Shown here: positions 1 to 5,669 of the stretch, piece after piece | How the letters are laid out: each line of letters starts with the position of its first letter | How positions within the stretch are numbered: the stretch's first letter is position 1 | Source of the DNA: CAYMJK01 sp043101635 | Lineage (GTDB): Bacteria > Planctomycetota > Phycisphaerae > Phycisphaerales > UBA1924 | Length of the DNA stretch: 7,838 nt | Direction of reading: 5' to 3' | NCBI GenBank assembly: GCA_043101635.1 | Contig: JBICIE010000199.1 | Span: 1-7,838, forward strand | The notes under the pieces: generated by a model | Seen by the model: only the letters and a program-made list of their open reading frames with translations | Database searches by the model: none | What the model was told of the DNA's origin: nothing | Made by a program: the position numbers and the translations under genes

Positions 1-69
1 GACTCCGGCGCCCTCGACCTCTTCGACTTCCTCGCCTTCCAGACCGCCTTCGCCGCCGGGTGCGCCTGA
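1..69 (+). CDS. C-terminal end of a GC-type dockerin protein (partial)
   Basis: Frame 1 is open from the window edge and ends at TGA 67-69. It reads DSGALDLFDFLAFQTAF followed by AAGCA. This is the second half of the planctomycete GC-type dockerin tail, also seen complete at the end of the gene at 5779-7140. Codons 5-17 (13-51) are identical base for base to 7087-7125. The tail is thought to attach or sort exported proteins, so the missing upstream part is probably a secreted or surface protein; its function cannot be told from here. An extra Ala after the usual terminal Gly-Cys is a small oddity. The gene converges on murG. Confidence 0.85.
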   Translation, partial: DSGALDLFDFLAFQTAFAAGCA

Positions 70-191
70 AAGAGCCCCGAGCGCAAAGCTCGGGGGCCCG
101 ATCGCGCCCTCAGCGCCCGTCGTATCGGTGGCGCCGGTGGCGCCGGGGAACCGAGGCGCCACGGACCCGGAGCTTGCGCTCCGGGCTCTTT
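69..191. repeat. Inverted pair of hairpins (BIME/REP-like element)
   Basis: The left arm is AAAGAG followed by a perfect 8-bp hairpin, CCCCGAGC (75-82), loop GCAAA, GCTCGGGG (88-95). The right arm is a perfect 8-bp hairpin, CCCGGAGC (166-173), loop TTGC, GCTCCGGG (178-185), followed by CTCTTT. The reverse complement of the right arm nearly matches the left arm, so the two arms form imperfect terminal inverted repeats bounding about 123 bp. The interior repeats GGTGGCGCC twice. It begins exactly at the last base of the dockerin gene's stop codon and so may also act as a bidirectional terminator, although there is no long T tract. Architecture resembles bacterial interspersed mosaic elements; no transposase is present. 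Confidence 0.7.
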
Positions 192-341
192 GACGGCTCG
201 CTCCCGGTCCGAGAGCGCAGCCGCGCAGCGGCCGTCCCGAATACCGCCCGCCGCGCTGCGCCACAGCGCTGCGCGCCTTCTCGGGCGCCCCGCACGATCC
301 CTGCGCGGCGCCGTGACAATCCCCGCGCGGCCCCGCGCCGC

Positions 342-400
342 CGACTCCCGACCCCCGACCACTCCCGACTCCCGACCCCCGACCCCCGACTCCCGACTCC
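342..400. repeat. Heptamer array CGACTCC/CGACCCC
   Basis: Eight near-perfect units of CGACTCC or CGACCCC run head to tail; one unit is lengthened by CAC. On the minus strand this reads GGGAGTC/GGGGGTC, giving many G-runs of 3-5 separated by about 4 bases, which meets the usual G-quadruplex pattern. It lies 33 bp past the murG stop codon and would be in the 3' end of a murG transcript. Two more units of the same heptamer occur at 7589-7602. The stretch 192-341 before it is GC-rich low-complexity DNA in which I see no gene. Confidence 0.85.
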
Positions 401-432
401 CAAGCCGGCACGGGGCGCCGACCAACCCCGCA

Positions 433-1647
433 TCACCCCATCAACACCTGCGCCGCCTGCTGCGCCCCATCCGCCTGCCCGAGCCGACCCAGCGCTGCCC
501 GCATCCGCTGGCGGGCTTCCGCATCCTGCAGCAGCCGCTCCAGCGCCGCCCCCAGCCCCTGCAGATTCGCGCGGGCGCTGCCGGCATCCCGCTCGATCAC
601 CGCCGCCCCCGCCTCCACCAGCGGCTGCGCATTGTGCCGCTGATGCTCATCGCGATGCCCCGGGTACGGCGCAAACACCGTCGGCACGCGATTGGCCGCC
701 ACCTCCGCCACGATCCCCGCCCCCGCCCGCGCCAGCGCAAGCTCCGCCGCCCCCCACCACACACCCATCTCGCGCACGAACGGCTGCACGATGGCGCGCA
801 CACCCGCGCTCGCATACGCCGCGCGCATCGCCTCCAGATCCGCCTCCCCCTGCGCCCCCGTCTGATGCAGCACCTGCCACCCCCCCGAGGCGAAGACGCC
901 CCGCGCATCGCCCGGCTTTTCGCTTTTCGCTTTTCGCTCTTCGCTTTCTCCCGCCAGTTTTTCGCTTTTCGCTTTTCGCTTTTCGCTTTCTCCCACCATC
1001 GCCATCATCAATTCATTCAGCGACCGCGCCCCCTGGCTCGCCCCCGTCACCAGCAGCACCGGCGCCTCCGGATCCAGCCCCAGTTGCGCCCGGCACTGGG
1101 CGGCCGGCCCCGGCGCCAGCGCCCCCCGCCGGATGATCGGCCCGATGCGCTGCCAGTGCGCAGGCCCGGCGTCCACCGCCGTCAGCACGCGCTGCGCGCG
1201 CTTCGCAATCCACCGGTTCGCCTTCCCCGGCACGGCATCCAGATTCACCAGCGTCAGATCAACCCGCTCCACTCGCGCCGCCTGCGCTGCCGGCGCCGCG
1301 ACGAACCCCCCCATCGCCACCGCGCGCACCCGCTCGAACTCCGACCCCTTGGCATGACGCAGAAACGCCCGCGCGGCCCGCACCGATGGCCCCCACGACC
1401 CGGCAAAGCGCATCAGCCCGCGCGGGCGCAGCGACAGCGGCTTCGCCGCCAGCGCCTCAAACGTCACCGCCGCCCCGCCGATTCGCTCAGCGCTCAGTAT
1501 CTCCCGATCCACCGCCCGATCCGAGCACAGGAACAGAAACTCCGCCCGATCCCCCATCGCCTCGCGCAGCCGCTCCGCGATCGCCAGCCCCGGAAACAGG
1601 TGCCCGCCCGTCCCGCCGCCCATGAAGACGAACAGCGTGCCGGCCAT
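433..1647 (-). CDS. murG: UDP-GlcNAc:undecaprenyl-PP-MurNAc-pentapeptide GlcNAc transferase MurG
   Basis: MurG transfers GlcNAc from UDP-GlcNAc to lipid I on the inner face of the membrane, making lipid II. The 404-residue product shows the family landmarks: the N-terminal GGGTGGHLFPGLA loop (residues 10-22), NLDAVPGKANR (135-145), TGASQGARSLNE (201-212, the GGSQGA-type loop), HQTG (261-264), RAGAGIVAEVAANRVPT (307-323, UDP-GlcNAc pocket with the conserved Glu at 315), and DEHQRHNAQPLVEAGAA (333-349). The ATG at 1645-1647 is chosen because it puts the glycine loop at the normal distance. An in-frame upstream start at 1716 would only add residues encoded by the octamer repeat. Residues about 219-248 are a Lys/Glu/Ser-rich insertion encoded by heptamer repeats, absent from typical MurG and placed in a surface loop before HQTG. 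The gene follows ftsW, as in dcw clusters. The leader has no clear Shine-Dalgarno sequence and carries a repeat that could fold with the ftsW tail. Confidence 0.95.
   Translation of the reverse strand: MAGTLFVFMGGGTGGHLFPGLAIAERLREAMGDRAEFLFLCSDRAVDREILSAERIGGAAVTFEALAAKPLSLRPRGLMRFAGSWGPSVRAARAFLRHAKGSEFERVRAVAMGGFVAAPAAQAARVERVDLTLVNLDAVPGKANRWIAKRAQRVLTAVDAGPAHWQRIGPIIRRGALAPGPAAQCRAQLGLDPEAPVLLVTGASQGARSLNELMMAMVGESEKRKAKSEKLAGESEERKAKSEKPGDARGVFASGGWQVLHQTGAQGEADLEAMRAAYASAGVRAIVQPFVREMGVWWGAAELALARAGAGIVAEVAANRVPTVFAPYPGHRDEHQRHNAQPLVEAGAAVIERDAGSARANLQGLGAALERLLQDAEARQRMRAALGRLGQADGAQQAAQVLMG
915..998. repeat. TTTTCGC heptamer array inside murG, duplicated as two 42-bp blocks
   Basis: Units of GCTTTTC occur in tandem at 915-942 and 957-984 (a few with one base changed), each run closed by GCTTTCTCCC (943-952 and 985-994). 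The two blocks are offset by exactly 42 bp, so the array itself was duplicated in frame. In murG this gives two 14-residue copies, GESEKRKAKSEKLA and GESEERKAKSEKPG. The same heptamer recurs in rimO at 4415-4445. The peptide is charged and probably disordered. Confidence 0.9.
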
Positions 1648-1660
1648 CAGCGCGCCCCAG

Positions 1661-1736
1661 AAGTGGCAAAGTGGCAAAGTGGCAGAGTGGCAACGGAGGA
1701 AGTGGCAAAGTGGCAAAGTGGCAGAGTGGCAAAGTG
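1661..1736. repeat. GTGGCAAA octamer array in the murG leader
   Basis: Octamers GTGGCAAA/GTGGCAGA run in tandem. A 33-bp stretch at 1661-1693 is repeated exactly at 1700-1732, with a short CGGAGG spacer, so the array grew by a higher-order duplication with a 39-bp offset. It begins 13 bp upstream of the murG start codon. A third, inverted array lies at 1801-1842, so ftsW-murG mRNA could form a long hairpin over this region with a loop of roughly 65 bases. Confidence 0.9.
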
Positions 1737-1777
1737 ATCAGAACTTGACACTCGCAGCGCAAGCGGCACGCGCATCG

Positions 1778-3070
1778 CTACGACGCCGCCGCCGCGCTGC
1801 CCCACTTTGCCACTTGGCCACGCTGCCACTCTGCCACTTCCTCTTCAGCGCCAGCCTGCTCGTCCCGCCGCTGCGCCCGGTCCATCGCGATCAGCAGACC
1901 AAGGCACGCCGCCGTCAGGCACCAGCCCGTCCCGCCGGCGCTGACCATCGGCAGCGCGATCCCCTTGGTCGGTCCCAGTCCCGTCACCACCACCAGGTTC
2001 ATCACCGCCTGCAGCGACACCGTCGCGATCACGCCCAGCCCGATCAGCCGCAGCGCCGGCGACTGCTCCCGCCGGATGATCGAGACGGATGCCCACAGCA
2101 GCCCCGCAAACAGCCCCACCACCAGCGCCGCCCCCGCGATCCCAAGCTCCTCGCAGATGATCGCAAACAGGAAGTCGTTGGTGTCCTCCGGCAGGTACCC
2201 GTACTTCTGCAGGCCGTGGCCCAGGCCCCGCCCCGGCCCCTCGCCGCCGGCGATCGCCGCCATCGACTGCAGCATGTGGTAGCCCGACTGCTTCGGATCG
2301 GCCCATGGATCCAGGAACGCCGTGATCCGGCGCATGCGGTACTCGCTGGTCATGATCGCCAGCGCCACCCCAGCCGCGGCAGGCGCTGCCCACACGGCAA
2401 AGTGCCAGATCCGCGCCCCGGCCGCCAGCAGCACGAACGCGCCGACCCCGCCGATCAGCACCCCCGTCCCAAGGTCTTCCAGCACGACGAAGCCGCTGAC
2501 GATCCCCAGCGCCACCAGCGCCGGCATGAGCCCCCGCCCGAAGCGCGGCAGCGCCGCCGCCCGCGCAGCCCCGTACCAGCCCATCAGCCCGACCATCCCC
2601 CACTTGGCAAGCTCGCTCGGCTGCACCGACAGCCCGCCGACGCCGATCCACCGTGCCGAGCCGTTCCACGCCCGCCCCACGCCCGGCAGGTACACCAGCC
2701 CCAGCACCACCAGCATCGCGCCCGTCCCCGCCGCCAGCACGACCAGCCCGCCACGCCCGTCCGCCGGCGGGTCCAGCGCTGCCCCGATCCGCCGGATCGG
2801 CAGCAGGCTCGTCAGCGTCATCGCCAGCGTCGCCAGCGCCATGTACGCCGCGGGGCGCGACAGCGCCACATCCCGGAAGGCGTCCAGCGGCTCGACATCG
2901 CGCACCGGCGGCGCCGGGCTGACGACGAACCGCGGCGACTGCTCCAGCACCGTCACCGGGTCGGCCTTGGGGATCGGCTCGACCTCCAGCCCGGCGCTGG
3001 TGACCATCACCACCCCGAGCAGCAGCAGGCACAGGGCGCAGAGAGCAACGAAATGGCCGCAGCGCAGCAC
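1778..3070 (-). CDS. ftsW: SEDS-family peptidoglycan polymerase, FtsW type
   Basis: SEDS proteins are multi-pass membrane glycosyltransferases that polymerise lipid II together with a class B PBP. The 430-residue product has many hydrophobic segments and the family motifs: GSARWIGVGGLSVQPSELAK (137-156), EDLGTG (198-203, family PDLGT), FLDPWADP (252-259), GYHMLQSMAAI (263-273), GLGHGLQKYGYLPEDTNDF (282-300, with the conserved catalytic-site Asp at 299), and GLGPTKGIALPMVSAGGT (364-381). It is called FtsW rather than RodA mainly because murG follows it. The start is GTG at 3070; an in-frame stop at 3086-3088 rules out anything longer. Oddities: a long first external loop (about residues 27-70), SAGG where SEDS proteins usually have SYGG, and a C-terminal tail (about 409-424) encoded by octamer repeats with Trp residues. 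No strong ribosome binding site is visible. Confidence 0.93.
   Translation of the reverse strand: MLRCGHFVALCALCLLLLGVVMVTSAGLEVEPIPKADPVTVLEQSPRFVVSPAPPVRDVEPLDAFRDVALSRPAAYMALATLAMTLTSLLPIRRIGAALDPPADGRGGLVVLAAGTGAMLVVLGLVYLPGVGRAWNGSARWIGVGGLSVQPSELAKWGMVGLMGWYGAARAAALPRFGRGLMPALVALGIVSGFVVLEDLGTGVLIGGVGAFVLLAAGARIWHFAVWAAPAAAGVALAIMTSEYRMRRITAFLDPWADPKQSGYHMLQSMAAIAGGEGPGRGLGHGLQKYGYLPEDTNDFLFAIICEELGIAGAALVVGLFAGLLWASVSIIRREQSPALRLIGLGVIATVSLQAVMNLVVVTGLGPTKGIALPMVSAGGTGWCLTAACLGLLIAMDRAQRRDEQAGAEEEVAEWQRGQVAKWGSAAAAS
1801..1842. repeat. Inverted copy of the GTGGCAAA octamer array in the ftsW 3' end
   Basis: On the plus strand this reads CCACTTTG, CCACTTGG, CCACGCTG, CCACTCTG, CCACTTCC with a period of 8. 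It is the reverse complement of the family at 1661-1736. It encodes residues near the FtsW C-terminus (VAEWQ...QVAKWG) and ends shortly before the stop codon. Its orientation opposite to the murG-leader array makes the two self-complementary in RNA. Confidence 0.85.
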
Positions 3071-3106
3071 GCAAGCGGTATCGGCTCACCGATTCGCCGC
3101 ACTGCA

Positions 3107-3122
3107 GGGGCGATCTCGCCCC
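3107..3122. other. Perfect 7-bp hairpin between the Pmp3 gene and ftsW
   Basis: GGGGCGA (3107-3113), a 2-base loop, then TCGCCCC (3116-3122). It sits in the 116-bp gap upstream of the ftsW GTG. A second small inverted repeat, ATCGG-CTCA-CCGAT (3080-3093), lies next to the ftsW start. There is no T tract, so a terminator is uncertain; partial attenuation or RNA processing between the two genes is equally possible. Confidence 0.45.
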
Positions 3123-3186
3123 GATCCCGGTTGCGCAAAGCCCGCCCGAACGCGCAGCAAACGCCGCGCAGATCAGGCGCTTCGAC

Positions 3187-3381
3187 CTACTTCAGCACCA
3201 CATAGAGGGCATGCAGCAGCCCCGGGATGTAGAACAGCAGCCAGAGGATGATGTTCAGGATGAAGTGCCCCCCGAACCCGGCCTTCAGCCCCACTGCCAG
3301 CGGGGGCAGCAGGATCGCAATGATCACCAGCAGCAGCTTGTTGGTCTGGGCGTCGGACGGTGCTCCGTTCGTCATCATCAT
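3187..3381 (-). CDS. Pmp3/YqaE family small membrane protein
   Basis: The product has 64 residues (62 if started at the third ATG). After a short polar N-terminus it carries two hydrophobic segments, about residues 15-32 and 39-62. They include ILLPPLAVGLKAGFG and then FILNIILWLLFYIPGLLHAL, the Pmp3/YqaE signature (LPPLAV, then a hydrophobic stretch with PGxxHALY). Members are small inner-membrane proteolipids linked in yeast and plants to membrane potential and salt stress; the bacterial role is poorly known. The length is normal for the family. It begins 45 bp after the rimO stop, so co-transcription with rimO is plausible. Three ATG codons occur in a row at the start; the ribosome binding site favours the third. 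Confidence 0.9.
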   Translation of the reverse strand: MMMTNGAPSDAQTNKLLLVIIAILLPPLAVGLKAGFGGHFILNIILWLLFYIPGLLHALYVVLK

Positions 3382-3391
3382 TCCTTTCTCT
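3382..3391 (-). promoter_or_regulatory. Ribosome binding site deciding the Pmp3 start
   Basis: On the minus strand AGAGAAAGGA abuts the first of three consecutive ATG codons. The AAGGA core is 0, 3 and 6 bases from ATG 1, 2 and 3, so the third ATG (3373-3375) has the normal spacing and is the likelier start. It is the clearest Shine-Dalgarno sequence in the window. Confidence 0.6.
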
Positions 3392-3426
3392 GGAGGTCTT
3401 CGGGAGGCCCTGAGGTCGCCGGGACC

Positions 3427-5319
3427 CTATGCCAGTGGCAGGGAAACCCGCCGCATCAGTTCGCTCACCGGCCTGGCGATCAGGTCGTACCCGTCCGAGG
3501 CCGTGATCACGCACCGCACCAGTTCCCCCGGCGCCAGCGGCTCCCGAGCCTGGATGACCGTCACCGCATCAATCTCCGGCGCCTGGAAATAGCACCGCCC
3601 CTGCGCCAGATGCCCCCCCTCCGTGCCTTTGGGTACCCCCCCACTCCGTGGGGGCTGCTCTCCGCCTTTGGGTACCCCCCCACTCCGTGGGGGGTCTTCG
3701 CCTTGGGGTACCCCCCCACTCCGTGGGGGGCCTTCGCCTTTGGGTACCCCCCCACTCCGTGGGGGGCTCTTCCCCGCCGCGCTCCCCAGCCTCCGATCCA
3801 CCAGCACATCGAACTGCACGCCCGAGTCCAGCGGGTTCCCGGGATCGAACTGCTCGGCCAGGTACGCCGCCTGCTCATGAGCGATCTGCCGCTGAAGCTC
3901 CAGGATCTCCCCTTTCCTGCGCGCCTTGACCTCCGCCGGCACCGCCAGCGCCGGATCCGCCTCCATCGTCCCCGCCGGCGTCCCCGGCTCCGGCGAGTAC
4001 TCGAACACCCCGACGGCGTCGAACCCGATCTCGTCAATGAACTCCAGCAGCGCCTCGTGATCGGCCTCCGTCTCCCCCGGGAATCCGCTGATGAACGTCG
4101 TCCGGATCGCCAGCCCCGGAATCCGCTCCCGCAGCTTCAGCATCAACTCCCGCTGCTGCGATGCGCTGACATGCCGGCGCATCGCCTTCAGCATGTTGTC
4201 CGACGCGTGCTGCAACGGAATGTCGATGTACGGAACCAGCGGCCCGCGCCTGCACAGATCCGCAAACGCCTCCACGAACTCATCCCGAAAGTTCGACGGA
4301 TACGCGTACATCAACCGCACCCACCCCGCGCCCCCCTCCTTCTCCACCGCCCCGCACACCGCCTCCAGCAGCGCCGGCAACCCGCCCGACTCTCCGTGGC
4401 GGCTCATCGGGATGTTCGCTTTTCGCGTTTCGCTTTTCGCTTTGGGCTCCCCCCACCCAACCCCGATGTCATCCCCGTAGCTCGTCGTATCCTGCCCGAT
4501 CAGGTTCAGCTCGAACGCCCCATCGCGCACCAGCTCGCGCGCCTCCGCCACGATCCGCTCGATCGGCTTCGACCGCATCTTGCCGCGGATGGATGGGATC
4601 GTGCAGAACGCGCACCGCTGGTTGCACCCCTCGCTGATGCGCAGGTACGCGTAATGCCGCGGCGTCAGCCGCAGCCGCGCCGAATCATCCTCGAAGTACC
4701 CGACGCCCTTGCCATCCTTCCCCTGCACCGTCAGACCGACGACATCGCGCCCCCGCTCCTTCGCCGCCTGCAGCGCATTGGCCGCCACCCAGTACCGCGG
4801 CTTGTCCGACGCCTCCCCCAGCCCCGGCCGCCCCGGCGCAGCCCCGGTCACCGCCTCGACGATGTGATCGCGATCGAACACGCCGATGAGCGCGTCGATC
4901 CCCGGCGCCCACTCGAGCATCTTCGCCCGGTGCCGCTGCACCAGGCACCCCGCCACCACCACGCGCTTGACCTGCCCCGCCTGCTTCGCCGCCACCGCCG
5001 CCCGGATCACCTCCAGCGACTCCTGCTTGGAAGCCTCCAAGAACCCGCACGTGTTGATCACCACCGCGTCCGCCGGCTGGATCGACTGGCTCCCCGCCAG
5101 CGGCGCCCCCTCGGCGCTGCTCGAGCGCCCCTCGACGTGATGGGCGTCGTCCCACCGCTCCCCGGCGTCATCCGGTTCCCACGACACCGGGCTCAGCCCG
5201 CTCTCGGCCAGGGCCCCGAGCATCTTCTCGGAGTCCACGAGGTTCTTCGGGCACCCAAGGCTGACCAGCGAGACCGTCCGGATCTCAGGCGCTGCGGCAA
5301 TGTCTGCGGCTTCAGGCAT
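3427..5319 (-). CDS. rimO: Ribosomal protein S12 methylthiotransferase RimO
   Basis: RimO is a radical-SAM enzyme with two 4Fe-4S clusters that adds a methylthio group to the beta carbon of a conserved Asp in ribosomal protein S12. The 630-residue product starts with the MTTase domain, VSLGCPKNLVDSEKMLG (18-34). The auxiliary-cluster cysteines are C23, C91 (NTCGF) and C125 (AGCLV). The radical-SAM motif CNQRCAFC spans 232-239, followed by IPSIRGKMRSKPIE and NLIGQDTTSYG (272-282). The C-terminal TRAM domain (about 500-625) ends in GELVRCVITASDGYDLIARP. CNQRC, the GQDTTSYG stretch and the TRAM end favour RimO over MiaB. It is far longer than the usual 430-470 residues because of insertions: about 48-82 (low complexity), about 290-310 (heptamer repeat) and 519-567 (four palindromic units inside the TRAM domain). 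The start at 5317-5319 places the Cys motif at the normal distance; an in-frame ATG at 5368-5370 would add 17 residues. All six cluster cysteines are intact, so activity is expected. Confidence 0.93.
   Translation of the reverse strand: MPEAADIAAAPEIRTVSLVSLGCPKNLVDSEKMLGALAESGLSPVSWEPDDAGERWDDAHHVEGRSSSAEGAPLAGSQSIQPADAVVINTCGFLEASKQESLEVIRAAVAAKQAGQVKRVVVAGCLVQRHRAKMLEWAPGIDALIGVFDRDHIVEAVTGAAPGRPGLGEASDKPRYWVAANALQAAKERGRDVVGLTVQGKDGKGVGYFEDDSARLRLTPRHYAYLRISEGCNQRCAFCTIPSIRGKMRSKPIERIVAEARELVRDGAFELNLIGQDTTSYGDDIGVGWGEPKAKSETRKANIPMSRHGESGGLPALLEAVCGAVEKEGGAGWVRLMYAYPSNFRDEFVEAFADLCRRGPLVPYIDIPLQHASDNMLKAMRRHVSASQQRELMLKLRERIPGLAIRTTFISGFPGETEADHEALLEFIDEIGFDAVGVFEYSPEPGTPAGTMEADPALAVPAEVKARRKGEILELQRQIAHEQAAYLAEQFDPGNPLDSGVQFDVLVDRRLGSAAGKSPPRSGGVPKGEGPPRSGGVPQGEDPPRSGGVPKGGEQPPRSGGVPKGTEGGHLAQGRCYFQAPEIDAVTVIQAREPLAPGELVRCVITASDGYDLIARPVSELMRRVSLPLA
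3625..3766. repeat. Four copies of a GC-rich palindromic unit inside rimO
   Basis: Units start at 3625, 3664, 3700 and 3736. Each is about 30 bp, starts GCCTTTGGGTACC (GCCTTGGGGTACC in the third) and continues into CCCCCCACTCCGTGGGGG. Each holds two palindromes: GGGTACCC, and CCCCCAC-TCC-GTGGGGG with a 7-bp stem. Spacings of 39, 36 and 36 bp keep the reading frame, giving PPRSGGVPKG (PPRSGGVPQG once) in RimO with short variable linkers. The near identity of the copies points to recent expansion. Confidence 0.9.
4415..4445. repeat. TTTTCGC heptamer remnant inside rimO
   Basis: TTCGCTTTTCGCGTTTCGC followed by TTTTCGCTTT is a short run of the same heptamer found in murG, with one unit altered by a G. 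It encodes KAKSETRKAN near RimO residues 293-302, between the GQDTTSYG strand and the next conserved helix of the radical-SAM domain, where family members normally have a short loop. Confidence 0.75.
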
Positions 5320-5396
5320 GGACCCGAAGCGTAGGAGGGGAGGGAACTTACGCCAGCCCCGCCATGCCATCGGCGCAAGCGGTGTACGGAGGTGGC

Positions 5397-5669
5397 GCGG
5401 GATTGCATCCCGCCGCCAGCGCAGTTCGAGCGAAGCGAGCCGCCTCCCAAACCCTTGGAATGGGCGCAAACTCGCTGCCGGCCGCGAGCGCAGCGCCGTG
5501 GCATCGGGCTTCCGCCCGATGTGCCTGCGAGCGCAGCGAGCCCGATCCGGGCGCCCCAATCTGAGAGCCCGCAACGCGGGCGACGGTTGCTAGCCCCGGG
5601 TGCCGCGATCGCAGCGAGCAAGCCCGGGGTCAGCCGCCCGCCCAACTCTCAAGAGCCCCTGACAGGGGC
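5397..5669. repeat. Cluster of hairpins in the rimO / FG-GAP divergent intergenic region
   Basis: The 459-bp gap 5320-5778 has no convincing gene but at least five inverted repeats: GCGGGAT-TGC-ATCCCGC (5397-5413), CATCGGGC-TTCC-GCCCGATG (5502-5521), GCCCGC-AAC-GCGGGC (5567-5581), CCCCGGG paired with CCCGGGG across 22 bases (5594-5629), and GCCCCTG-A-CAGGGGC (5655-5669). Between them a G-C-rich motif like GAGCGCAGCGAGC recurs near 5428, 5484, 5527 and 5608. The promoters for the two divergent genes should lie in this gap, but I cannot identify -35/-10 boxes with confidence. The plus frame is open from 5392, which I regard as chance in GC-rich DNA. Confidence 0.6.

Noticed and set aside
110..436. 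Minus-strand ORF whose GTG overlaps the murG stop (GTGA), position where murC would be expected
   Set aside because: The peptide is Arg/Gly/Ser-rich and largely a translation of the GGGAGTC heptamers and hairpins; it has no MurC motif. The overlap looks accidental.
1648..1716. Upstream start for murG adding 23 residues
   Set aside because: The added residues (PLCHF-type) come from the octamer repeat and precede the normal MurG N-terminus.
190..1737. 515-aa plus-strand ORF antisense to murG
   Set aside because: Arg/Pro/His-rich composition typical of the antisense of GC-rich genes; no domain, and murG on the other strand is certain.
1661..1842. CRISPR array
   Set aside because: Octamers are directly adjacent with no unique spacers of 25-40 bp, repeats are far too short, and no cas gene is present.
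1845..3089. 414-aa minus-strand ORF overlapping ftsW
   Set aside because: Gly/Ala/Arg-rich out-of-frame reading of ftsW; it lacks the SEDS motifs and membrane segments seen in the true frame.
3211..5334. 707-aa plus-strand ORF antisense to rimO
   Set aside because: Shadow of rimO; peptide is low complexity and its repeats are the reverse reading of the palindromic units.
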